Source: DATBJJ01 sp036556425 | GTDB taxonomy: Bacteria; Acidobacteriota; Vicinamibacteria; Vicinamibacterales; 2-12-FULL-66-21 | DNA length: 64,000 nucleotides | Reading direction: 5' to 3' | NCBI GenBank assembly: GCA_036556425.1 | Contig: DATBJJ010000110.1 | Coordinates: 52,173 to 116,172, forward strand | Shown here: piece after piece, positions 1-7,531 of the stretch | How the letters are laid out: each line of letters begins with the position of its first letter | How positions within the stretch are numbered: position 1 is the stretch's first letter | Position numbers and translations under genes: made by a program | The notes under the pieces: model-generated | Database searches by the model: none | What the model was told of the DNA's origin: nothing | What the model saw: only the letters and a program-made list of their open reading frames with translations

Positions 1-119
1 TCGACGAAGCTCAAATGCCTCGTGGAGATGTCGGCATCGCAGGCGAGGGCGAGCTGACTGAGATGACGTCGCTGGCGCCACTCGCGGAGCGCCGCGCCGA
101 CAGAGACTCGGTTCTGCAT
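1..119 (-). CDS. XRE-family helix-turn-helix regulator, N-terminus only (gene runs off the left edge)
   Basis: Reading leftwards from an ATG at 119 gives 39 codons that continue past base 1. After about seven residues comes GAALREWRQRRHLSQ, then LALACDADISTRHLSFV. This is the classic XRE helix-turn-helix of regulators that usually carry a C-terminal MmyB-type ligand-binding domain (the ISTRHLSFVE motif is typical of them). It would be a cytoplasmic DNA-binding repressor. The ligand domain lies outside the window, so the full architecture is inferred. It is divergent from the membrane-protein gene that starts at 249, which is a possible target. The HTH assignment is strong; the exact start is less sure because the frame stays open for some codons upstream. 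Confidence 0.75.
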   Translation of the reverse strand, partial: MQNRVSVGAALREWRQRRHLSQLALACDADISTRHLSFV

Positions 120-248
120 CGATCGACCATAGCAGATCCGCGCAGCGCATCCATTACGTCGGAGGTAATCGACGTCGCTCCGAGCGGCGCGCGATCATGC
201 GGTCCATAGACGAGAGCACTACGCGTGCTGCGTTACCTGGAGGCTCAC

Positions 249-656
249 ATGATCATGTTCAACTCGCAACGTTCACCGCTCTTGAGGCGCGCGCTGATCG
301 CGGACGCAGTCATCACCGGCGCAACCGGCATCGCGCTGTTCGCGGCGGCGGGCCTTCTTGCGGCGCTCCTCGGGCTGCCGGATCCGCTCCTTCGTTATGC
401 CGGTTTGAGCCTGATCCCGTTCGCGGCGTTCGTTGGCGCGCTTGCGATGAAGGATCGCGTGTCGCGCACGGCCGTGCGCGTCGTGATTGCCGCCAACGTG
501 CTCTGGGTCGTCGACAGCGTGCTTCTACTCGTGACGGGCTGGGTCGAGCCGAGCGTCCTCGGCTACGCGTTCGTGATCGGCCAGGCGATCATCGTCGCGG
601 CGTTCGCGGAGCTGCAGCATGCGGGGTTGAGGTCGTCGACCGTGGCCGCGATCTGA
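249..656 (+). CDS. Small integral membrane protein
   Basis: This 135-residue protein consists almost entirely of four hydrophobic segments (roughly residues 15-37, 46-64, 77-95 and 102-122) and has no soluble domain. The start is set at ATG 249 because GGAGG lies at 239-243, five bases upstream; an in-frame start at 225 lacks such a site. The layout resembles small four-helix DoxX/DUF-type membrane proteins, but I do not recognise a family signature. It is divergent from the XRE regulator at the window edge, so that regulator may control it. Function unknown. Confidence 0.7.
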   Translation: MIMFNSQRSPLLRRALIADAVITGATGIALFAAAGLLAALLGLPDPLLRYAGLSLIPFAAFVGALAMKDRVSRTAVRVVIAANVLWVVDSVLLLVTGWVEPSVLGYAFVIGQAIIVAAFAELQHAGLRSSTVAAI

Positions 657-669
657 TCAGATAAGCGCG

Positions 670-2424
670 TCACTGCTTCGGTGTGACGAGCTTCAACGGA
701 ACAACTTGCGATCCCGCGTCGGGGATCGTGACCTTTTCCGCGTCGCGTCTCAGTCGTTCGAGGTACTCGGGATCGTTCCAGGCACCGTCCTCGACGTAGT
801 CGATCGCTACGGCGAGGTACTCTCCTGCAGGGAGGCCTTTCACTTCCCATCGTCCGTCCTGATCGGGACGCACGGCGCGCACGCGCCGCGACGTCTCGAA
901 CCATCTCTCGGCGTCCGCGTCGTAGACGAGCACCGTCGCGTCGCGAATCGGCAGCCGCCGCTCGTCCTCGAGCCGGCCCGACACGCTGGTGACGCGATCC
1001 GTGATGACGACCTGCACGTCGCCGATCGCTTGCCGGCTGCCCAGCTCGATCGGCGCATCGCTGACGTCGCGTCCGTCGTGGAGAATCGTCTTGAGCATCC
1101 AGCCTTCGGGCAGCGTCACGCGGAATCGCGCCCTGCCGAACACGTTCTCGACGACGAACGTGCCGTCTTCCTTGACGACTGGCGAATTGCCGTCGCGGCT
1201 GAGGCCGAGCACCACCGGGCTCGGTTGAATGCGCAGCGGCTCGCGGACCGACACGGTGATCGCGGACATCTTCGGCGGCGTCTCGCCTTCGACGATGACG
1301 CGTCCGCTGATGGTCCCTCCCGAGGATCCGACGAGCGTGACGTTGTCGATGTCGTTTCCTTCGACGACGATCGTCGCAAGTGCGACCTCGGGCGGACCGA
1401 GCGGATCGCCGACGCGGCGGGAGGCCGAGATCGTGTACTCGCCCGGCGGAACGTTGGGGATCGAGAACGTCCCATCGCCGGCGACGTTCGCGCTCGGACC
1501 GCCGCCGAACGATCCGAAGTCGAGGCCGCGCACTTCCTCGCTCATCCCGACGCGCGCGAACGCACGCCCTTGTGAGTCCATGGCGGTTCCCGACACTCTG
1601 GCCGCGCGTCCGGGAATCAGCGAAAAGTCGATCGCTTCCAACTGCTGGCCGACCGACAGCGTCAGCCGCCGCGCCTCGACGCCGCTCGTCACGCCGGGAA
1701 AATAGGTGGGCATGTATCCGACGAGTCGATCCTGTCCGTTCTCGGTGACCGTCCACGTTTCCTTCGTCGTGGCCATGATCGAGTACGTGCCCGGCGCGAG
1801 CCGCGAGAGTCGATAGTGTCCCTCGTCGTCGGTCTGAAACTGGCTCGATCCAACGGGCACGAGCCGCCGCCGTCCCTCGTAGAACATCATGCGGGTCGCG
1901 AAGATGCGCACGCCCTCGATCGGATCGCCGCTCTCATCGGTCACGCGTCCGCTGATCGTGCTCATGCGTGGCAGCGAGAAATCGATCTTCTCGAGCGTTT
2001 GTCCGTCGCCGAGCTGCACCGGACGTCCGATCTCTCCGGGGCGCCGCTGACCGTACTCGAGCCCGAGGTACCCGCTTCGTCTGACGGAGACGCGGTATCG
2101 CGCGGCGGGCAGATCTTTGATCTCGTAGCGGCCGTCGAGGTTCGTGCTCGTCGTTCGCGGGTTCGTGCCAAGCTCTGGTGCGCGCAGGGTCACCGTCGCG
2201 CGCCGCAGCGGCTTGCCGCTCTCGAGTGCGAGGATCCGTCCTTTGATCACGCCGGTGCCGGTCGCCTCTTTCTTTTCGCTGTCGCGCGGCGGGACCGTTC
2301 GAGCCTGGCCTGGTTGAACGGGCTGCGGCGGCGGTTGCGTCGGCTGCGCGGAAACGATCGGAGCCGATACGGCGATCGAGACCGCTACCGCGGCAGCGAA
2401 CCGCGCAATGAGGCGTGCGCGCAT
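670..2424 (-). CDS. Secreted protein of repeated carboxypeptidase-regulatory-like (Ig-type) domains
   Basis: This 584-residue exported protein has a signal peptide (two Arg, an Ala/Val core, ending near VSAQ) followed by a Pro/Gln-rich linker. Several carboxypeptidase-regulatory-like folds follow, each marked by a GxI-x-G-R/V...G-x-Y/F-x-I/V-x-x-L/V-PP/AG-x-Y pattern, for example GVIKGRILA, GRYEIKDLPAARYRV, GTISGRVIV, SVSGRLEDE and GRWEVKGLPAGEYLAV. It probably lies in the periplasm or on the surface, binding carbohydrate or protein; no catalytic motif is visible. GAGGAGG lies six bases before the ATG at 2424. It is 49 bases downstream of the histidine kinase on the same strand, so it may be the third gene of the two-component operon. 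Confidence 0.8.
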   Translation of the reverse strand: MRARLIARFAAAVAVSIAVSAPIVSAQPTQPPPQPVQPGQARTVPPRDSEKKEATGTGVIKGRILALESGKPLRRATVTLRAPELGTNPRTTSTNLDGRYEIKDLPAARYRVSVRRSGYLGLEYGQRRPGEIGRPVQLGDGQTLEKIDFSLPRMSTISGRVTDESGDPIEGVRIFATRMMFYEGRRRLVPVGSSQFQTDDEGHYRLSRLAPGTYSIMATTKETWTVTENGQDRLVGYMPTYFPGVTSGVEARRLTLSVGQQLEAIDFSLIPGRAARVSGTAMDSQGRAFARVGMSEEVRGLDFGSFGGGPSANVAGDGTFSIPNVPPGEYTISASRRVGDPLGPPEVALATIVVEGNDIDNVTLVGSSGGTISGRVIVEGETPPKMSAITVSVREPLRIQPSPVVLGLSRDGNSPVVKEDGTFVVENVFGRARFRVTLPEGWMLKTILHDGRDVSDAPIELGSRQAIGDVQVVITDRVTSVSGRLEDERRLPIRDATVLVYDADAERWFETSRRVRAVRPDQDGRWEVKGLPAGEYLAVAIDYVEDGAWNDPEYLERLRRDAEKVTIPDAGSQVVPLKLVTPKQ

Positions 2425-2473
2425 GTCAGACCTCCTCGTCGAACCTGCGAGTGTGCCTGATTCTTACCCGAAG

Positions 2474-3526
2474 TCAAGACGTTTGGCCGTCGGCCCGTGG
2501 AAGCGCGAGGGTCGCGCGAAGGCCCCCGTGCTGCGAGTCACCGAGCGCGATCGACCCGCCATAAAGGTCGGCCAGCTCTCGAACGATCGCGAGGCCCAGG
2601 CCGGATCCCGGCGCGGCCTCGTCCGCGCGAACGCCGCGCTGCAGGACGGCGCGGCGCTTCGACGCCTCCAAGCCGGAGCCGTCGTCGTCGACGACGATGA
2701 CGGCCGCGGCGTCGTTGACGGACGCTGTGAGCGTCACGCGGGACCTGCCCCACTTGCACGCGTTATCGAGAAGATTGCCGAGCATCTCGTCGAGATCCTC
2801 GCGTTGACAGCGGACGTACAAATCCCGCGCGACGTCGACGTCGATCGCCACGCCGCGCCCCGCGTGCAGCCGGCGGAGCGTTCGCGCGAGGCCTTGCGCG
2901 GACTCTTCGATCGAGCAGCGCGCGCCGGGCGCGCTGCCCGAAGCGGACGCGCGCGCGTGCGCGAGGTGGTACTCGATCTGCCGGCGCATGCGTTCGACTT
3001 GCTGCGAGATTGACGCCGCCAGCTCGCCCTGGCCGCTGTCCTTGACGCGCTCCGCTTCCTGCGTGAGCACGGCGAGCGGCGTCTTCAGGCCGTGCGCGAG
3101 ATCGCCGGCCTTCGCGATCGCGCGCCTCACCGCTTGCTCGCGATGATCGAGCAACGCGTTGAGGTCGTCGACGAGCGGCTGCACTTCGGCCGGGTAGAGC
3201 CCTTCGACCGTCCGCTCGCGCCCCTTGTGAACGGCGCCGAGCCGTGACCGCAGCTGCTGAATCGCCGACAGTCCACGCCTGACTTGCACGAGTCCAAGGA
3301 CCATGAAGATCGCGGCGACGATCGACGCGGTGCGGAAGTACAAGAACGGCGCGTGGAACAACCGCGGCGTCGACGGATGGTGATACATCACGAACGTGAC
3401 GAAGACGCCGGCGGCGCAGAACAACCCCATCGACCACAGCGTCGCGCCGAGCAAGATGTGCGCGCGCAGCGAGAGCAGCGACGGTTTGGGCGCCACGGGC
3501 GATCGGCCTGCTGATGAACCGGTCAT
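2474..3526 (-). CDS. Membrane sensor histidine kinase (PhoQ/EnvZ-like)
   Basis: This 350-residue kinase has two membrane helices (about 24-50 and 66-82). They enclose a very short outer loop of about 15 residues, so the signal is probably sensed in or near the membrane. A HAMP-like linker leads to the dimerisation helix with phospho-acceptor His145 in LAHGLKTPLAVL. The HGLKTPL form, rather than HELRTPL, is typical of PhoQ-like kinases. The ATPase domain shows the N-box (NLLDNACKWG), G1 (VDDDGSGL) and G2 (GSGLGLAIV). The ATG overlaps the stop of the response regulator in an ATGA, so the pair is translationally coupled. Family assignment is firm; the stimulus is unknown. Confidence 0.93.
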   Translation of the reverse strand: MTGSSAGRSPVAPKPSLLSLRAHILLGATLWSMGLFCAAGVFVTFVMYHHPSTPRLFHAPFLYFRTASIVAAIFMVLGLVQVRRGLSAIQQLRSRLGAVHKGRERTVEGLYPAEVQPLVDDLNALLDHREQAVRRAIAKAGDLAHGLKTPLAVLTQEAERVKDSGQGELAASISQQVERMRRQIEYHLAHARASASGSAPGARCSIEESAQGLARTLRRLHAGRGVAIDVDVARDLYVRCQREDLDEMLGNLLDNACKWGRSRVTLTASVNDAAAVIVVDDDGSGLEASKRRAVLQRGVRADEAAPGSGLGLAIVRELADLYGGSIALGDSQHGGLRATLALPRADGQTS

Positions 3527-4179
3527 GACGGCAGCCGGTATCCCATGCCGCGAACGGTCTCGATGAACGATGTGCCGAGCTTGCGCCGCAGCCGCGCGAT
3601 GAACACTTCCACCGTGTTCGAGTCCCTGTCGAACCCTTGCGAGTAGATGTGTTCCGTCAGCTCGCTCTGCGAGACGACACGCCCGCGATGGTGCATCAGA
3701 TATGAGAGCACTCGGAACTCGTGGCTGGTGAGCTTGACCGGCACGCCGGCCAGCGTCACGCGGGCGCCGCGCGGATCGAGCGTGACGTCGCCGCAGCGAA
3801 GCTCGGGACCAACATGCCCCGCGGCTCGGCGAATCAACGCCCGCAGCCGCGCGAGGACCTCTTCGATCTGAAACGGCTTCGCGACGTAATCGTCCGCGCC
3901 GCCGTCGATCCCCTGGACCTTCTCGTGCCAGCTTCCGCGCGCCGTCAGCACGAGCACCGGAAACGCGAGCCCTTCGTCGCGCCAGCGTTTGAGCAGCGTC
4001 AGGCCGTCGATTTTCGGGAGCCCGAGGTCGAGGACGACCGCGTCGTAGCGCTCGGTGCGGCCGAGAAAATCCGCGCGCTCGCCGTCCGTGGCGCAGTCGA
4101 CCGCGTAGCCCGCCTCGCGCAGCGACGCCGAGAGCTGCTTCGAGATGAGCGGCTCGTCCTCGACGATCAACACCTTCAC
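3523..4179 (-). CDS. OmpR/PhoP-family response regulator
   Basis: This 218-residue regulator has a receiver domain (about 1-115) with acidic residues in IVEDEP, phospho-acceptor Asp51 in VVLDLGLPKIDG, and the signalling Lys in YVAKPF. A winged-helix DNA-binding domain follows (TSHEFRVLSYL, VSQSELTEHIY, VEVFIARLRRKLG). I place the start at GTG 4179, which begins directly with the conserved KVLIVEDE strand; a GTG at 4197 would add six residues. A TATAAC hexamer ends seven bases before 4179, so the transcript may be nearly leaderless. It is partner to the kinase at 2474-3526 and likely autoregulated through the direct repeat at 4203-4220. Confidence 0.93.
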   Translation of the reverse strand: MKVLIVEDEPLISKQLSASLREAGYAVDCATDGERADFLGRTERYDAVVLDLGLPKIDGLTLLKRWRDEGLAFPVLVLTARGSWHEKVQGIDGGADDYVAKPFQIEEVLARLRALIRRAAGHVGPELRCGDVTLDPRGARVTLAGVPVKLTSHEFRVLSYLMHHRGRVVSQSELTEHIYSQGFDRDSNTVEVFIARLRRKLGTSFIETVRGMGYRLPS

Positions 4180-4185
4180 GAAACG

Positions 4186-4220
4186 GTTATAGCGCACCCG
4201 AACCTGAACGGCACCTGAAC
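4186..4220 (-). promoter_or_regulatory. PhoP-box-like promoter of the two-component operon
   Basis: On the minus strand, GTTCAG (4220-4215) and GTTCAG (4209-4204) form a direct repeat separated by five bases. Exactly 12 bases after the second repeat comes TATAAC (4191-4186), a good -10 hexamer. This is the geometry of PhoP-activated promoters, where a hexamer-N5-hexamer box replaces the -35 and lies 12 bp before the -10 (family knowledge; the enterobacterial box is GGTTTA-like). An inverted copy (GGTTCAG) lies at 4236-4242. Binding by the adjacent regulator is inference. Confidence 0.5.
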
Positions 4221-4278
4221 GTTCTATTCACCACCGGTTCAGCCCGTGGCCGGTACGCTCGTGGCACAGGAGTTCCAC

Positions 4279-4401
4279 ATGAGCAAACGCTCCTACGCCA
4301 TCGTGTTCGTCGTCTTCATTGTCCTTGCGATTCTCGCGATCACGATGCGGGGCGATGGCGGCTTCGTCGAGCTCCTCAAGGATTTGCACGGCGGACGGTA
4401 A
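4279..4401 (+). CDS. 40-residue single-span membrane peptide
   Basis: This short gene has a strong ribosome site, AGGAG at 4268-4272, six bases before the ATG. The peptide starts MSKRSYAIVFVVF, continues with a hydrophobic helix of about 17 residues (6-22), and ends in a soluble tail GFVELLKDLHGGR. The positive N-terminus and single span fit a small inner-membrane peptide. It is divergent from the PhoP/PhoQ-like pair, directly beside the putative PhoP box, and upstream of the lipocalin-like gene and an ADOP permease. A role as a kinase-feedback peptide, like MgrB or SafA, is an attractive guess from position only; there is no sequence similarity I can claim. Confidence 0.6.
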   Translation: MSKRSYAIVFVVFIVLAILAITMRGDGGFVELLKDLHGGR

Positions 4402-4402
4402 T

Positions 4403-4447
4403 GGCGGGGACACCCAATCGGGACACCCAACGTTGGGTGTCCCCGCC
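4403..4447. repeat. REP-like nested palindrome (GGGACACCC type)
   Basis: A perfect 24-bp palindrome spans 4420-4443 (arms GGGACACCCAA and TTGGGTGTCCC around a CG centre). A second left arm, GGCGGGGACACCCAA at 4403-4417, is the exact 15-bp complement of 4433-4447. Two copies of one arm therefore compete for the same partner. Palindromes built on GGGGACACCC are known near REP-associated tyrosine transposases in several phyla. No transposase lies in this window. It separates the 40-codon gene from the lipocalin-like gene and may stabilise or attenuate the transcript. Confidence 0.6.
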
Positions 4448-4462
4448 CTGGGGAGGGCAGAA

Positions 4463-4831
4463 ATGACATCGATCATTGCAAAAACTGCGTTCGTGTTGGC
4501 GATAGCGTTCGCGCCGGTCCAAAGCGAGAACGCCGCGAACGTAGCAGGGAAGTGGACGATGACCGTCAAGAGCCCGCACGGGGTCGTGACGATGACGCTG
4601 GCGCTCCAGCAGGACGGGAAGAAGGTGACGGGGACGTTCATTACGCCGCACGGCGACATGCGCGTGGACGGCGACTTCGCTGACGGGACGCTGAAGCTCG
4701 CGACGCCGAACGACGGCGACTCGCGCATCACGTTGACGGCCAAGACGAAGAGCGACGGCACGCTGGACGGGTACCTATCGAGCCAGATCGGCGACATGAC
4801 CTGGACGGCAGAGCGGGTCAAGGACAAGTGA
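4463..4831 (+). CDS. Small secreted beta-barrel (lipocalin-like) protein
   Basis: This 122-residue protein starts at ATG 4463 with GGGAGGG at 4451-4457. It has a signal peptide (MTSIIAKTAFVLAIAFAPV, cut near QS-EN) and a mature domain of about 100 residues made of alternating strands: VAGKWTMTVKS, VTMTLALQQDGKKVTGTF, MRVDGDFADGTLKLAT, SRITLTAKTKSDGTLDGYL, DMTWTAERVK. The opening GKW and the repeated G-x-hydrophobic strands resemble small lipocalin-like domains fused to exported acidobacterial hydrolases; the C-terminus of the methyltransferase at 18281-19093 has the same style. Its stop overlaps the GTG start of the ADOP permease (GTGA), so the two are co-translated. Possibly a periplasmic partner of that permease. 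Confidence 0.7.
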   Translation: MTSIIAKTAFVLAIAFAPVQSENAANVAGKWTMTVKSPHGVVTMTLALQQDGKKVTGTFITPHGDMRVDGDFADGTLKLATPNDGDSRITLTAKTKSDGTLDGYLSSQIGDMTWTAERVKDK

Positions 4832-7236
4832 CCGCGCGCGACCTCACGCTCGCGCTGCGCGCGATCGCGCGGATGCCGCTCCTCGCGGCCGTCGTCGTGC
4901 TGTCGCTCGGTCTCGGGATCGGCGTGAACACCGTCGTCTTTTCGTGGATGCAGGCGATCGTGTGGCAGCCGATTCGCGGCGTGCCGGACTCGGGTGTGTT
5001 TCACCTGATCGAGCCGAAGACGGACAACGGGCTGTATGCGAGCGCGTCATGGCTCGAGTATCGCGATCTGCGCGAGCGTCTTCGATCGTTCCAGGACATC
5101 ATCGCGTTCCGCATGACGCCGCTCTACGTGGGGAAGCCTGGCGAAGTGGAGCGCGCGTACGGGTTGCTCGTGTCGGGCAATTACTTCTCCGTGCTGAAGC
5201 TCGAGCCCGCGCTTGGGCGCTTCCTGCGGCCCGACGAAGTCGCGCGGCCCGGCGGCGAGCCGGTGGTCGTCATCTCGCACGACTACTGGCAGACGCATTT
5301 CGGCGGCGCGGCGGACGTGCTCGATCGAACGCTTCGCGTGAACGGCCGCGATCTGACGATCGTCGGCGTCGCGCCCCGCGGATTCCTCGGCACTGTGATG
5401 CGTCTCGAGTTCGACCTCTGGATGCCGGCGACGCTCGCGCCGGCGTTGCTGAACGGATCCCGGGAGCTCGAGGATCGGAGCGTGCGCGGATATTCGATCA
5501 CGGGACGACTCCAGCCGGACACGACGCGCGAGCAGGCGCAGACCGATGTCTCGGGGATCATGGCCGAGCTCGCGCGCACGTATCCGGAGACCAACACGAT
5601 TGTCCACGCCGAGGTGCTTCCGTACTGGCAGTCGCCGCGCGGACCGCAGCGTTTTCTCGCGACGGCGCTCGGATTCCTTCAGGCCGTGATGATGCTCCTG
5701 CTGCTCGCGGTGTGTGGCAACACGGCGAACCTGATGCTGTCGCGCGCGAGCGCGCGGCAGCGCGAGATGGGCCTGCGCCTGGCGCTCGGATCGGGTCCGT
5801 GGCGGATTGCCGGCCTGCTGCTCGTCGAGAACATGATCCTCGCGCTCGCGGGCGCGGCTGTCGGCGTCGCGACCGCGATGTGGGCGACGAAGGCGCTGAC
5901 GTCCGTGCCGCTGCGCGTTGGTTTTCCGGTGAACGTGGAGACCTCGATCGATCCCGCGGGGCTCGCGTTCGCGATCGTCTTGGGAATTCTGTGCGGCCTG
6001 ACGTTCGGGCTCGTGCCGGCGGTGCAGCTCGCCCGAATCGATCCGCAGACCGCCGTGCGAAGCGGCATGGCGCTCGGAGGGCGCAGCCTCCTTCGCAATG
6101 TGCTGATGGGTGTGCAGGTCGCACTCGCGCTCGTGGTGCTGGTCGCGGCCGGGTTCTTCGTTCGCAGCTTTCTCGAGACGCGCGATACCGATCCAGGATT
6201 CCGGCGCGAAGGCGTGCTTCTCGCGGCGTACGATCGCACGGGCCGAAGCGGCAACGCCGCGGCCGCGCGGATCTTCGCCGTGACGATGCTCGATCGGTTA
6301 CGCACCGCTCCAGACGTCGAAGCCGCGGCGATCTCGTCGTCGGTGCCGCTCGACATTCACGGGCTGCCCTCGCGAGTGTTCACGGTGGACGGTCGGACGC
6401 GGACCGATGACGGCTTCGATCAAGCGCTCACGAACACGATCACTCCCGGCTACCTCGATCTGATGGGGATTCGCTTGACCGCCGGCAGCGACTTCGCGCC
6501 GCTGGAGGATCCGGCGGCGCCGCCGCAGGCCATAGTCAACGAGGCGTTCGTGCGGCGGTATCTCGAGAACCTCGAGCCGATCGGCCGCAGCCTACAGGCG
6601 CGCGGCCGCACGTTCATCATCGCCGGCGTCGCGCGCGACTCGCTCTACAACGCGTTCGGCGAGCCGCCGACGCCGATCATCTACTTCTCGTATCGCGACA
6701 ACCCGAGCCGCGCCGGCGAGATTCACGTGCGCACGAGGCCGGGCGCGGAAGCGCGACTCGCGCCGCTCGTTCGATCGATCGTGCGCGATCTCGATCCCGA
6801 GCTTCCCGTCTACAACGTGAGGACGCTGACGGATCACGTCGAGAGCAATCTCATCTTCCGCCGCATTCCCGCCCGCATGTTCTCCGTGTTGGGCCCGATG
6901 CTTCTCTTCCTCGCAGCGACCGGGATCTATGCGGTCTCGGCCTACAACGTGTCGCTGCGGACGACCGAAGTCGGCGTCCGCCTGGCGCTCGGCGCAACGC
7001 GCGCGCGGGTCGTCGTGCACTTCGTCGTCGAGAACCTCGCGATCGTCGGCCTCGGCGTCATGGCGGGCTGGCTGCTCGCCTTCGTGCTCATCGTCGACAT
7101 CCTGGGATTCTCGGTCGAGCCCGCGATCTTCGCTATCGTTCCAGCGGTGCTGCTGATCGTCGCGGCGTCCGCATGCTGGTTCCCCGCTCGCAAAGCGTCG
7201 CGATTGGATCCGTGGGTGGCCTTACGACAGGAATAA
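4828..7236 (+). CDS. ADOP-family (duplicated MacB/FtsX) ABC permease
   Basis: This 802-residue protein has the duplicated layout of acidobacterial ADOP permeases. A first helix (about 15-38, ending LSLGLGIGVNTVVFS) is followed by a periplasmic MacB core domain, three FtsX-type helices (about 270-400), and a second periplasmic domain (about 440-660). Three more helices follow, ending in the usual LDPWVALRQE. It lacks its own ATPase and would need a MacB-like partner; substrate unknown. The GTG start overlaps the lipocalin-like gene in a GTGA. The position next to the two-component system suggests an envelope-stress export module. Confidence 0.9.
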   Translation: MTARDLTLALRAIARMPLLAAVVVLSLGLGIGVNTVVFSWMQAIVWQPIRGVPDSGVFHLIEPKTDNGLYASASWLEYRDLRERLRSFQDIIAFRMTPLYVGKPGEVERAYGLLVSGNYFSVLKLEPALGRFLRPDEVARPGGEPVVVISHDYWQTHFGGAADVLDRTLRVNGRDLTIVGVAPRGFLGTVMRLEFDLWMPATLAPALLNGSRELEDRSVRGYSITGRLQPDTTREQAQTDVSGIMAELARTYPETNTIVHAEVLPYWQSPRGPQRFLATALGFLQAVMMLLLLAVCGNTANLMLSRASARQREMGLRLALGSGPWRIAGLLLVENMILALAGAAVGVATAMWATKALTSVPLRVGFPVNVETSIDPAGLAFAIVLGILCGLTFGLVPAVQLARIDPQTAVRSGMALGGRSLLRNVLMGVQVALALVVLVAAGFFVRSFLETRDTDPGFRREGVLLAAYDRTGRSGNAAAARIFAVTMLDRLRTAPDVEAAAISSSVPLDIHGLPSRVFTVDGRTRTDDGFDQALTNTITPGYLDLMGIRLTAGSDFAPLEDPAAPPQAIVNEAFVRRYLENLEPIGRSLQARGRTFIIAGVARDSLYNAFGEPPTPIIYFSYRDNPSRAGEIHVRTRPGAEARLAPLVRSIVRDLDPELPVYNVRTLTDHVESNLIFRRIPARMFSVLGPMLLFLAATGIYAVSAYNVSLRTTEVGVRLALGATRARVVVHFVVENLAIVGLGVMAGWLLAFVLIVDILGFSVEPAIFAIVPAVLLIVAASACWFPARKASRLDPWVALRQE

Positions 7237-7245
7237 CGCGGACCG

Positions 7246-7512
7246 TCAGTATTCCGTGAAGAGATCGTCAGGATAGCAATACAACCATCGCTCGCCGGGC
7301 TCGGCGGACGCGATGACCGGGTGGCCTGACGCCTTGGCGTGCTTTGTCGCGTGATGGTTGGGCGACGAATCGCAGCAGAGCGTCGATCCGCACGTCTGGC
7401 ACGTGCGCAGATGGACCCAGCGCGAATGTGTTTTCACGCATTCCTCGCAGACGCGCTCCTTCGGATGCTTCACGGCCGAGATGCCGCCGATGTGCGTGCA
7501 GCTAGCTGCCAT
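7246..7512 (-). CDS. UBP-type zinc finger protein
   Basis: This 88-residue cytoplasmic protein consists of one ZnF-UBP domain. Zinc ligands are visible as CTHIG near the N-terminus, VCEECVKTHSRWVHLRTC, CQTCGSTLCCDSSP, and the His cluster HHATKHAKASGHP; a final WLYCYPDD completes the fold. In eukaryotes this domain binds the C-terminal Gly-Gly of ubiquitin. Stand-alone bacterial copies are known, but their role is not established. It is the last gene of a leftward run, 19 bases after the HI0933-type flavoprotein. Confidence 0.88.
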   Translation of the reverse strand: MAASCTHIGGISAVKHPKERVCEECVKTHSRWVHLRTCQTCGSTLCCDSSPNHHATKHAKASGHPVIASAEPGERWLYCYPDDLFTEY

Positions 7513-7531
7513 GAACGATCGATTGTAATCC

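Noticed and set aside
153..169. ATTAC/GTAAT inverted repeat between the XRE gene and the membrane protein
   Set aside because: Arms of five bases are too short to call an operator without further copies.
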